From Parvicella sp963922585 (lineage in GTDB: Bacteria > Bacteroidota > Bacteroidia > Flavobacteriales_D > Parvicellaceae), in contig CAWUIK010000026.1 in assembly GCA_963922585.1 (NCBI GenBank), forward strand, positions 1 to 33,206: a stretch of 33,206 nt of DNA, in the 5' to 3' direction. Positions within the stretch are counted from its first letter, which is position 1; the number at the start of each line of letters is the position of its first letter. The position numbers were made by a program, and so were the translations under genes. The notes below the pieces were generated by a model. That model was given only the letters and a program-made list of their open reading frames with translations. It did no database searches and was not told where the DNA came from. This document shows, in pieces, positions 25,639 through 33,206 of the stretch.

Positions 25639-27093
25639 ATGAAAAATTTATTATATATTTTTTTTCTATTGAGTTTTCCCAATGTTTTTTGGACTCAATT
25701 GGATGCTTATTTGGATTCTAAGTATTTTAATACTCCAAGTGGTCCAGTTATTGAAACATACATCGAAGTATATGCTAATTCCATCCAGTTTTCTAAACCA
25801 GATAATGGAGTTAGAAGTAGTCAAGTTGAAGTGATTCAAATACTTAAAAAGGAAGATAGTATTGTTAATTTTTCTAAAACGATACTTAAAAGTGAAATTA
25901 AAAATGAAAATGATTTTTCTGAAAATTTATTGGAAGTTAAACGTTTTCAAATCAAAAATAAAGAAATCTACACGCTAGAGGTTTCCATAAAAGATTTAAA
26001 TATTCCCAATGCTGAAGAACAAGTTGTAACTAGAAAAGTCTTATCTAACTATTCAGAAATGCATTGTGAAATTAGTGACATACAATTGGTTTCATCATTT
26101 GCACCCACTTCTGATGTTAATGTATTATCAAAATCTGGTTATGATTTAGTTCCACTAATTTCAGACTTTTTTTCTCCAGAATACGAAAAATTGGTTTATT
26201 ATTTTGAAGTATATAATACCATTCCTCATTTTGAAGAAGATAAATTTATTGTTTCTCACTATATAGAAAGTAAATTAACTAACAATATAGTGGGTAATTA
26301 TGGGAAAATGAAAAGAGAAAGCCCGCAAGAAGTGATACCAATATTACATGTTTTTGATATTAAAAATTTACCATCTGGAGATTATAACTTAGTTGCTGAA
26401 GTAAGAAATAAAGAAAATGAATTGGTTGTTCAAAAAAAGATTTCATTTACGAGACTAAATTTAGAGGCTGATTTAAGTCAAGATAATTTAAATAGTGTAA
26501 ACTATGAAGGGACTTTTGTTGAGAAAATGATGAGCGATTCCCTAAATGAATACATATATTGTTTATTTCCTATAGTTTCTGATATGGAAAATAGAATGAT
26601 TGATAATCAAGTTAAAAAGTACAATGATACCCTTAAAAGACAATTCATTTATAGTTTTTGGGCCAACACGAATAGTAAAGATCCTCAAAAAGAATGGGAG
26701 ACCTACAAAGAACAAGTGGATTTAGTTAATCAAATGTTTGGAACAACAGTTAGACAAGGCTACGAAACTGATAGAGGTAGGGTTTATCTTAAATACGGTC
26801 CCCCTTTTAATGTAGAAGATAGGCCTAATGAACCAAGTAGTTACCCTTATCAAATTTGGCATTATTATAAAATTGGTAAATTCAATAACAAAAGATTTGT
26901 ATTCTATCAACCAGATTTAGTGACTAATGATTACATGTTGTTGCATAGTGATTTGCAAGGAGAGATTCAAAATTTTAAATGGCAAAAAGAATTGAATTCA
27001 AGGAATACTCCTGGTGGAAACATTGATGATCCGAATGAAGGTAATTATAATCACTATGGAACTAATAGTGGAACATTCTTCGAAAAACCTTAA
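25639..27093 (+). CDS. GWxTD domain-containing exported protein
   Basis: 484 residues with a signal peptide ending near 'NVFWTQ'. The N-terminal part opens 'LDAYLDSKYFNTPSGPVIET', typical of the Bacteroidota GWxTD family, followed by beta-rich modules ('IPILHVFDIKNLPSGDYNL'). The GWxTD domain covers about 310-460. Its motif here is 'GYETDRGRVYLKYGPP' at about 374-389, so the Trp is replaced by Tyr; the following 'PYQIWHYY' is also typical. The function of the family is not established; it is an extracytoplasmic protein. It is the first gene of a plus-strand run, 18 bases before the transglutaminase-like gene, which suggests a shared envelope role. Confidence 0.88.
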   Translation: MKNLLYIFFLLSFPNVFWTQLDAYLDSKYFNTPSGPVIETYIEVYANSIQFSKPDNGVRSSQVEVIQILKKEDSIVNFSKTILKSEIKNENDFSENLLEVKRFQIKNKEIYTLEVSIKDLNIPNAEEQVVTRKVLSNYSEMHCEISDIQLVSSFAPTSDVNVLSKSGYDLVPLISDFFSPEYEKLVYYFEVYNTIPHFEEDKFIVSHYIESKLTNNIVGNYGKMKRESPQEVIPILHVFDIKNLPSGDYNLVAEVRNKENELVVQKKISFTRLNLEADLSQDNLNSVNYEGTFVEKMMSDSLNEYIYCLFPIVSDMENRMIDNQVKKYNDTLKRQFIYSFWANTNSKDPQKEWETYKEQVDLVNQMFGTTVRQGYETDRGRVYLKYGPPFNVEDRPNEPSSYPYQIWHYYKIGKFNNKRFVFYQPDLVTNDYMLLHSDLQGEIQNFKWQKELNSRNTPGGNIDDPNEGNYNHYGTNSGTFFEKP

Positions 27094-27111
27094 GATTGCT
27101 AAATTGTTTTG

Positions 27112-28095
27112 ATGGATAGTGCGCAGGAAATAAATGTTAAAAAGAAAGGGGTGTTCCATCAACTGAAACAACCTACATCTTTTATTTTTATCAGCATTTT
27201 TTCGGCAATTATTGTGATTCCTATTACTGTTTCCATCTATCAAATGATTCCTGCGTGGAGAATTGATTTCTTAGGTGGTCTTAGAGTTGATTTATATGCT
27301 GTTTTGTTGTTGCTTTTCCTATTGTTTTTTATTTTGATAAAAAAGTTTAGTAAGTTTTTTTTGGTTTCCTTGCTTATAGGATTTACTGGTTTGACTGTTT
27401 CAAGTTTTATTGGAAAATATAGCTTTAGAGATTTGTACCACGATTACAGCACCATTTATTTTTCATTTACAAATGATTTTTCCACTCTCAAATTTCAAGA
27501 AGAAACGGCTGAATTTAAATACAAACAAAGAATATTAAACCACATTGATTATAGAAATGAAATTGTTAAAAATAAAGCTAATGCTTGGGCAATTGCTAAT
27601 TTTTCTGAATATAAAAGTACTTTTCCTTCATTGAAAGTATTACATTGTTTATCAATTTTTAAAGAAGTTAAAAGCAGGTGGAATTATGTTTATGACCCCA
27701 AAGGAGATGAGTATTATTCCAGAACAAGTGTATCTTTGAATCAATTAGACGATGATAATAAACTTAAAGGTGATTGCGATGATTATTCTATTTTACTAGC
27801 AGGGTTATTTACTGCCGTTGGAGGAGAAGTACAATTGGTAAGAACAGAAGTTCATACACCTGAAAGAATTATAGGACATATTTATCCAGAATTAAAAATT
27901 GGAGATATCAAAGATTTAGAAAAAATTGCATATTTTATTAAAAATGAACTTTTTGTTTTGGAAAGTATGGATAAACCAATTTTTTATTACGTAGATTTGA
28001 AGGGTAATGTATGGTTAAATATGGATTATAATGATGACTATCCTGGTGGAAAATACCAAAGTAAAATTAGAAAAAGCGTGCTTAAAATTGAGTAA
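27112..28095 (+). CDS. Membrane-anchored transglutaminase-like protein
   Basis: 327 residues from ATG 27112; the codon before it is a TTG, an unlikely start. Three hydrophobic segments at about 23-48, 60-78 and 81-100 are followed by a soluble domain of about 225 residues. That domain has a transglutaminase/papain-like core: Cys222 in 'KGDCDDYSILLAGLF', His256 in 'GHIYPELKIG' and Asp305 in 'VWLNMDYNDDYPGG', in the usual Cys-His-Asp order. Such domains act as proteases or peptide-crosslinking enzymes, and inactive forms also exist; the triad looks intact. An earlier start for the following kinase gene is unlikely, leaving only an eight-base overlap. The substrate is unknown; the GWxTD protein and the kinase sensor are candidates by context. 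Confidence 0.8.
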   Translation: MDSAQEINVKKKGVFHQLKQPTSFIFISIFSAIIVIPITVSIYQMIPAWRIDFLGGLRVDLYAVLLLLFLLFFILIKKFSKFFLVSLLIGFTGLTVSSFIGKYSFRDLYHDYSTIYFSFTNDFSTLKFQEETAEFKYKQRILNHIDYRNEIVKNKANAWAIANFSEYKSTFPSLKVLHCLSIFKEVKSRWNYVYDPKGDEYYSRTSVSLNQLDDDNKLKGDCDDYSILLAGLFTAVGGEVQLVRTEVHTPERIIGHIYPELKIGDIKDLEKIAYFIKNELFVLESMDKPIFYYVDLKGNVWLNMDYNDDYPGGKYQSKIRKSVLKIE

Positions 28096-31048
28096 ATACA
28101 TTAATATATTATTTTTGGTTTTGACCATAATGTCCTCTTTTATATCTAAGATATGGGGACAAGAAGTGAATATTGCACAATATTCAGTAGGACAAGGACT
28201 ACCACAATCTCAAGTAAATAAAATTTTTATTGACTCCAGAGGCATGCTTTGGACTGCTACTTCAGGAGGTGGGATTGCATCTTTTGATGGGATGAGTTTT
28301 ACTACTTATGATGAAAGTTCTGGGCTTGCCGGAAATATCGTTTTAGATATTGAAGAGGATCAAAAGGGGAGAATTTTTACGATATCAACTTGGGGTGATA
28401 TTTCCATTTTGGAAAATAATAAAATTTCAAAAATTATACCTTATCCAGAGGGATATACAGGCTTTTCAACTTTAGAGAAAGATAGTTATGGAACCATTTG
28501 GCTTGCTGGAAATAAATTATGCTACATAGAAAACGATCAAATAATTGAGGTTGCTTCAGACTTAAAATTACCATTTACTCACAACCCTAACATAAAGTGC
28601 TTTGGAGATATTCTTTTAGTTGCTTTCAATGATAGAATATTAACTATTGATGTTAAATCAAAAAAACAAATAAAGTCAAAGTCATACCCTTTTGAAATTA
28701 TTGTTGCTTTTTTTGATAACAATAATGTTTTATATATTGGTACTGAGGCAAATGGTCTTTATAAAGAAGTTAATAATCAATTGTTTCAAGTTCAATTACC
28801 TTCAAATCATTCAACATCTAGTATTTCTATAACTGATATTTTTCAGCAAAACAATAATAAAATATGGTTTGCTAGTAAAAAAGGAGCTTATTGTAAAGAA
28901 AACGATGAGATTGTCTACTATGCTAATGACAAAGGAGTCGGAGAATATGATATCACTTCAATTTGTTTTGATGAACAAGAAAACATTTGGTTGGGTACCA
29001 AAGGTGAAGGTATTGTTGGAATTGTGAATACGCCTTTTACCTATTTCAATAATTATGATGGATTTAATAAACCTGATAATTTTGCCATAATTAAAGATCA
29101 CCAGAATAGACTATGGACTGGAAATAATGAAAAAGGTATTTTTATTTTAGAAAATGAAAATGTTATAACCCTAACTAAAGAAAACGGTTTGCCAGATAAT
29201 GGTATACGAACTTTTGCTCGCTCTAATGACAATTTTATTTGGACAGGTACCAAAAAAGGTCTTTGCAAAATTTCTCCTGATTTAAAAGTTACTGTGATTC
29301 CAGAATTTAAGGATATGTATGTAAAATCACTTTTAATTTCAAAATATGGAGTTATTTATGTTGGCACAATAGGTGATGGATTGTGGGAAATCAATCACGA
29401 AAATAATTCCATAAAGAAATTATATGACAGTGAAATCAAAAATGTTCATTCACTATGTTTTGATTTAAAAGAGAACTTAGTAATAGGAACCAACTATGGC
29501 TGTCATTATATCAAAAATGGAGAAATAACTTTTTATAAAGAAAATCTCAAAAACACCTATATAGGAAATGTTACATGTGATAAAAATGGTAAGATTTGGG
29601 TTGGAACCGATCGTAGTATCTCTAGACTTGATGATAATAAATTCACCAATTTTGATATTTCAGATGGGTTAATTTCTGATGTAATTTATATTTTATTTAC
29701 TGATAGTGATGGTAATTTATGGAGTGGTTCCAACAAAGGACTTGATAAAATTACTCTTGATAACAATAGCAATATAGTTAATATAAAGCATTTTGGTTAC
29801 TCTGAGGGATTTAAAGGAATTGAGACTAATGCGAAAGCATATTATGAATGTGAAAGCAAAGAAATCTATTTTGCAACTGTATCTGGAATTCATAAATACA
29901 ACCCAAAACACGGCTATAATTTTTCTTATAATACACCTGTTTATATTAATAAAATTAAGCTTTTTTTAGAAGAAATAGATGAATCAAATTTGAATGGTTC
30001 ATCAAAAAGTTGGTTTGGAATTCCTCAAAATTTAACACTAGAGCCTGATCAGAATCATATAACATTTGAGTTTTTTGCTGTGGATTATCTCAACCCTAAA
30101 GGTGTAGAATATACCTATTTTTTGGAAGGTTTTGATAAAAATTGGTCTCCACCTACTAAGTTAAGAACAGCGGTTTATTCTAATTTGCCATCTGGAAATT
30201 ATGTTTTTAAAGTAAAACAACACGGGAACAATTTTTCTCAAATCGCTTCAATCAATTTAAAAGTAAAAACATTGCCGCCACCTTTTTATAAAACTATTTG
30301 GTTTTTGATGTTGGTGATGATTTCAATAGTTATAATAGTCTATTATTTTACCGAATATAGAACTTACAAGTTGAAAAATCAACAGGCATATTTAGAATCA
30401 AAAATTGAAGAAAGAACTTTGGAAATACAAGAAAGTGAAAAAGAAAAAATAGTTTTGCTCCAAGAAGTTCACCATAGAGTAAAAAACAACCTACAAATTA
30501 TCATTAGTTTATTCAGTCTTCAGAGTCATTTCACGGAAAATAAAGAAGCACTTGAACTTTTTAGAAATAGTCAAAATAGAATTCGAACAATGTCTAAGAT
30601 ACATGAAAAACTCTATGAAACTAAAGATTTATCAGATATTTCTATAGAAGAATATATTACAGAATTAATAGATGATATCATTGCTTCTTATGATATTAAA
30701 AATCAAGTGAAAGTTAACGCTAAAATCGAAAAATGTAATATACCATTAGATGATTTAACCCCTTTTGCATTGATAATCAATGAAATTATCACCAATTCAT
30801 TGAAATATGGATTAAAAGAAGTAGAGCAACCAGAAGTTTTTATTTCAATATCGCAAACTGTAATAGGTGATACTACTTTAATTTGTGGAGATAATGGAAA
30901 AGGTTTTGACGAAAAAATATGGATTGATCATCAAACCATGGGAATGGAACTCATTAAAACCCTTGCCGATCAATTGGACGGTGAAATTAAACTAACACAA
31001 GAAGATAATAAAACTTTCTATACTTTAAAATTTAAAACCAGAATTTAA
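28088..31048 (+). CDS. Propeller-sensor histidine kinase (Reg_prop, Y_Y_Y, HisKA_2, HATPase)
   Basis: 986 residues from TTG 28088, giving a proper signal peptide ('MSKYINILFLVL', cut near 'SKIWGQ'). The ATG at 28031 would add 19 residues without that role and a 65-base overlap. The periplasmic part is a large double propeller of Reg_prop repeats with recurring 'WTGTKKGLCKI', 'WLGTKGEGIVGI' and 'WVGTDRSISRL' blades, then a Y_Y_Y domain near 'YTYFLEGFDKNWSPP'. A membrane helix at about 737-757 and a coiled coil follow. The kinase is the HisKA_2 type with 'EVHHRVKNNLQ' (His at about 795-796), N-box 'INEIITNSLKYG' and 'GDNGKGFDE'. Unlike many SusC-linked propeller kinases it has no fused regulator, and no response-regulator gene is adjacent. 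Confidence 0.92.
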   Translation: MSKYINILFLVLTIMSSFISKIWGQEVNIAQYSVGQGLPQSQVNKIFIDSRGMLWTATSGGGIASFDGMSFTTYDESSGLAGNIVLDIEEDQKGRIFTISTWGDISILENNKISKIIPYPEGYTGFSTLEKDSYGTIWLAGNKLCYIENDQIIEVASDLKLPFTHNPNIKCFGDILLVAFNDRILTIDVKSKKQIKSKSYPFEIIVAFFDNNNVLYIGTEANGLYKEVNNQLFQVQLPSNHSTSSISITDIFQQNNNKIWFASKKGAYCKENDEIVYYANDKGVGEYDITSICFDEQENIWLGTKGEGIVGIVNTPFTYFNNYDGFNKPDNFAIIKDHQNRLWTGNNEKGIFILENENVITLTKENGLPDNGIRTFARSNDNFIWTGTKKGLCKISPDLKVTVIPEFKDMYVKSLLISKYGVIYVGTIGDGLWEINHENNSIKKLYDSEIKNVHSLCFDLKENLVIGTNYGCHYIKNGEITFYKENLKNTYIGNVTCDKNGKIWVGTDRSISRLDDNKFTNFDISDGLISDVIYILFTDSDGNLWSGSNKGLDKITLDNNSNIVNIKHFGYSEGFKGIETNAKAYYECESKEIYFATVSGIHKYNPKHGYNFSYNTPVYINKIKLFLEEIDESNLNGSSKSWFGIPQNLTLEPDQNHITFEFFAVDYLNPKGVEYTYFLEGFDKNWSPPTKLRTAVYSNLPSGNYVFKVKQHGNNFSQIASINLKVKTLPPPFYKTIWFLMLVMISIVIIVYYFTEYRTYKLKNQQAYLESKIEERTLEIQESEKEKIVLLQEVHHRVKNNLQIIISLFSLQSHFTENKEALELFRNSQNRIRTMSKIHEKLYETKDLSDISIEEYITELIDDIIASYDIKNQVKVNAKIEKCNIPLDDLTPFALIINEIITNSLKYGLKEVEQPEVFISISQTVIGDTTLICGDNGKGFDEKIWIDHQTMGMELIKTLADQLDGEIKLTQEDNKTFYTLKFKTRI

Positions 31049-31050
31049 GC

Positions 31051-31809
31051 ATGAAAATATTACTTTCACCAGCAAAATCTTTAGACTTTGAGAATGCCAA
31101 GAAACTAAATAACACAAGTATTCCTGTTTTTATTAATGAAAGTCAAGAGATGATTAAAAAACTTCAAAAGCTTTCTCCCAAAAAAATCGCAGACTTAATG
31201 AGTGTTAGCGATACCATTGCAGAACTAAATTATGAACGTTTTCAAGAATGGAGTTTTCCTTTCAATGAAGATTCAAAACCAGCTTTGTTTGTTTTTACTG
31301 GAGAAGCTTATAGAGGTCTTGATGCTCATAATTTCACTGAAAAAGACATTAAAAGTGCCAACGAAAAATTAAGGATTTTATCTGGATTTTACGGAATATT
31401 GAAACCCAACGACTTGATGCTTCCATACAGATTGGAAATGGGAACTAAATTTAGTGTTACGCCCAAATATTCCAATTTATATAAATTTTGGGGAAATAAA
31501 ATCACAAATGCCCTCAATAACGAAATGTATGAAGGTGAAATATTGGTTAATTTAGCATCAAATGAATACAGTAAAGTTGTAGATTTCAAAAAAATAAAAG
31601 GAGAAGTCATCACTTGTTCTTTCAAAGAAGAAAAAAATGGTATATTCAAAGCGGTGATGACATACGCCAAAAATGCAAGAGGAACTATGTCTAAGTTTAT
31701 TATTCAAAACGATATTCATGAAAAAGAACACCTGAAAGCATTCGATTTGGATAATTATGTCTTTAATGAGAGTTTGTCGAACACCTCTGAATTTGTTTTC
31801 ACAAGATAA
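31051..31809 (+). CDS. yaaA: YaaA family peroxide-stress protein (UPF0246)
   Basis: 252 residues, the normal family length, starting exactly on the signature 'MKILLSPAKSLDFE'. Other conserved blocks: 'ALFVFTGEAYRGLDA', 'RILSGFYGILKPNDLMLPYR', 'LVNLASNEYSKVV' and 'YAKNARGTMSKFI'. In E. coli YaaA lowers free iron during hydrogen peroxide stress and binds DNA; the same role here is inferred. It starts two bases after the kinase stop, so it is probably translated from the same message. Confidence 0.95.
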   Translation: MKILLSPAKSLDFENAKKLNNTSIPVFINESQEMIKKLQKLSPKKIADLMSVSDTIAELNYERFQEWSFPFNEDSKPALFVFTGEAYRGLDAHNFTEKDIKSANEKLRILSGFYGILKPNDLMLPYRLEMGTKFSVTPKYSNLYKFWGNKITNALNNEMYEGEILVNLASNEYSKVVDFKKIKGEVITCSFKEEKNGIFKAVMTYAKNARGTMSKFIIQNDIHEKEHLKAFDLDNYVFNESLSNTSEFVFTR

Positions 31810-31966
31810 AATATGTCATTCGTAATATATCTAACAAATAAAATTTAAGAAAAAAAATCAAGTATTATATTTGTTTTTGAATATTACTTTATCTTTACAT
31901 CCAAATAGGCTTTTTATTTAACTCAAAAAGTGAATTTTTGAGAATGGATAGTTAAAATATTAAAGT

Positions 31967-32854
31967 ATGAATATGAAAAAGACAATTATTAGTTCAAGTT
32001 TTGCATTGTTGCTATTGACTTCTTGTGGAGAAGAAAAACCTGACGTTAATAATAAAGTGGATATAGTAAAAGATTCTACTATTATTGATAGAATAGAAAA
32101 AATTGAAAACATCTTTTTTAATATTCCTTCTCCTATAGAAACTTTGAGTATTCTGAAGTCTGCTGGTGCAACTTATGAATGGAACTTACCTTTAGATCCC
32201 AAAAAACTAAATGATTTTAATACAAATTTCTCAAGAGCTATAGCTATGGGAATTTATGGAGCTGATTTGAATTATGCAAGTGTTTTTGGTCAAGACAATG
32301 ACATGTATATGTTCTTATCTTGCGCAGAGAAATTAGGAAAGGATTTAGGGCTTGGACAAGTTTTTACTAAAGAAACGACCGATAGAATAGAAATGAATGT
32401 GGATGATAAAGATTCAATGCAATCTATCATATCAGAAACTTTTTGGTCTATGGACTCGCAACTTCATGAGGAAGGAAGAGAAAATGTATCTGCATTGATC
32501 ATTTGCGGTGGATGGTTAGAAGGAGTTTATTTAGCTACTCAATTAGCGGTTTTAAATCCAAAAAATGATGCAATTAAACAAAGAATTGCTGAACAAAAAT
32601 ACTCTATTGAAAATCTGATCAAACTTTTAGAAACTTATAGTTCTTCTGAGGATTTAATTGAAATAACTTTTACAATGAAAGAATTAGAGGCTTTATTTCA
32701 AAAGATTACCGAAGAAAAAGTAGTTTCTACAGGTCAAGTAGATGAAGATGGAATGCCTATAGTAGGTCAGCAAATTACACTTACTATGAGCGATGAACTA
32801 CTAAAAGAAATTACTCAATTAGTTTCTGAAATAAGAGTCGATTTAACACATTAA
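31967..32854 (+). CDS. Conserved lipoprotein of unknown function
   Basis: 295 residues from ATG 31967 (MNMKK); the ATG two codons later is equally possible. The signal peptide ends 'LLLLTSC' with a lipidated Cys and then 'GEEKPD', so it is a lipoprotein. The mature chain is mostly helical: a short acidic linker, then 'IPSPIETLSILKSAGATYEW', 'RAIAMGIYGADLNYASVFGQ' and 'AEKLGKDLGLGQVF'. I do not recognise a named family. It is followed after 25 bases by another exported protein, and the two look like a small operon. A TATATTTG (31866-31873) upstream could serve as a -7 element, though far from the start. Confidence 0.82.
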   Translation: MNMKKTIISSSFALLLLTSCGEEKPDVNNKVDIVKDSTIIDRIEKIENIFFNIPSPIETLSILKSAGATYEWNLPLDPKKLNDFNTNFSRAIAMGIYGADLNYASVFGQDNDMYMFLSCAEKLGKDLGLGQVFTKETTDRIEMNVDDKDSMQSIISETFWSMDSQLHEEGRENVSALIICGGWLEGVYLATQLAVLNPKNDAIKQRIAEQKYSIENLIKLLETYSSSEDLIEITFTMKELEALFQKITEEKVVSTGQVDEDGMPIVGQQITLTMSDELLKEITQLVSEIRVDLTH

Positions 32855-32879
32855 TAAATATTTTAAAACCAAATTATAC

Positions 32880-33206
32880 ATGAAAATTTTTAGTTTAATT
32901 TTATTTGTAGTTTTATTATTCCCTACTTTGTCTCATGCTCAAAGTTGTAGAGCATTTACCAAAAAAACTTGTAGACCTGCTTTAGAAAATTACATTCACA
33001 ATGGACAAGTTAACTCTGCGGTTTTATTTCCAGGTGATAAGGCTGATATGATGCTTACTTTTTTTAGTGGTCAGAAATACCGTCTTTTGGTTTGTGCTCA
33101 AGAGCAATTGGGAGATGTAACATTCAGAGTGCTAGATATAGATAGAAATGAATTGTACAATAGTAAAGATAAAAAGTCCAACACATTTGATTTTAAAGTA
33201 GCCTCA
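32880..33206 (+). CDS. Exported Cys-containing protein, 3'-truncated by window edge
   Basis: At least 109 residues from ATG 32880; the frame is still open at the last base. A clear signal peptide 'MKIFSLILFVVLLFPTLSHA' is cut before 'QSCRAFTKKTCRPAL'. The mature start has two closely spaced Cys, then 'YIHNGQVNSAVLFPGDKADM', 'TFFSGQKYRLLVCAQEQLG' and a 'FRVLDIDRNELYNSK' strand. Beta-rich and probably periplasmic or surface-exposed. No family recognised. It stands 25 bases after the lipoprotein gene. Confidence 0.8.
   Translation, partial: MKIFSLILFVVLLFPTLSHAQSCRAFTKKTCRPALENYIHNGQVNSAVLFPGDKADMMLTFFSGQKYRLLVCAQEQLGDVTFRVLDIDRNELYNSKDKKSNTFDFKVAS

Noticed and set aside
28031..28087. Upstream ATG start for the propeller kinase
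   Set aside because: It would add 19 charged residues before a complete signal peptide and a 65-base overlap with the preceding gene; TTG 28088 fits better.

Overview
The window is strongly AT-rich and looks like a Bacteroidota chromosome, most likely order Flavobacteriales; the family cannot be fixed from sequence alone. Support comes from several T9SS type B (CHU_C, 'gliding motility-associated') C-terminal domains, PorP/SprF outer-membrane proteins, a PorE-like TPR-PD40-OmpA protein, a GWxTD-domain protein, a propeller (Reg_prop/Y_Y_Y) histidine kinase, TAnnTTTG promoter-like elements and the absence of clear Shine-Dalgarno sequences. I see no tRNA, rRNA, IS element, prophage or CRISPR. 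UGA acts as a stop at four tight gene junctions, so the genetic code is standard.

Layout. (1) 1-8583 (+): a type IX secretion/surface-adhesin operon. It holds two CHU_C cargo proteins, each followed by an overlapping PorP/SprF gene, and ends in a PorE-like peptidoglycan-binding protein. (2) 8595-11804 (-): a TMEM43-family membrane-protein gene broken by one in-frame TGA, a Ppx/GppA phosphatase, a DUF2490 protein and a small lipoprotein. (3) 11977-14565 (+): a large protein with two tandem beta-rich N-terminal domains and two complete CbxX/CfqX-type AAA+ modules. Facing it tail to tail is a GT9 glycosyltransferase (-) whose first strand is encoded upstream of any usual start codon. (4) 15673-16447 (-): SprT-like metalloprotease preceded by a 54-residue Cys-rich lipoprotein. 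Diverging from it are an MlaE-like permease and MlaF-like ATPase (+). (5) 18140-21970 (+): a third, orphan T9SS type B cargo protein. (6) 22032-25465 (-): a TPR hybrid histidine kinase ending in an HPt domain, plus a LytTR response regulator. (7) 25639-31809 (+): GWxTD protein, membrane transglutaminase-like protein, propeller histidine kinase and YaaA, closely packed. (8) 31967-33206 (+): a lipoprotein and an exported protein cut by the window end.

How they fit together: most genes serve the envelope (T9SS export and adhesins, lipid transport, glycan addition, envelope sensing). The least explained parts are the doubly duplicated AAA+ protein, the single-base lesion in TMEM43, the missing start of the GT9 gene, and the apparent match between cargo C-terminal subtype and PorP/SprF subtype.
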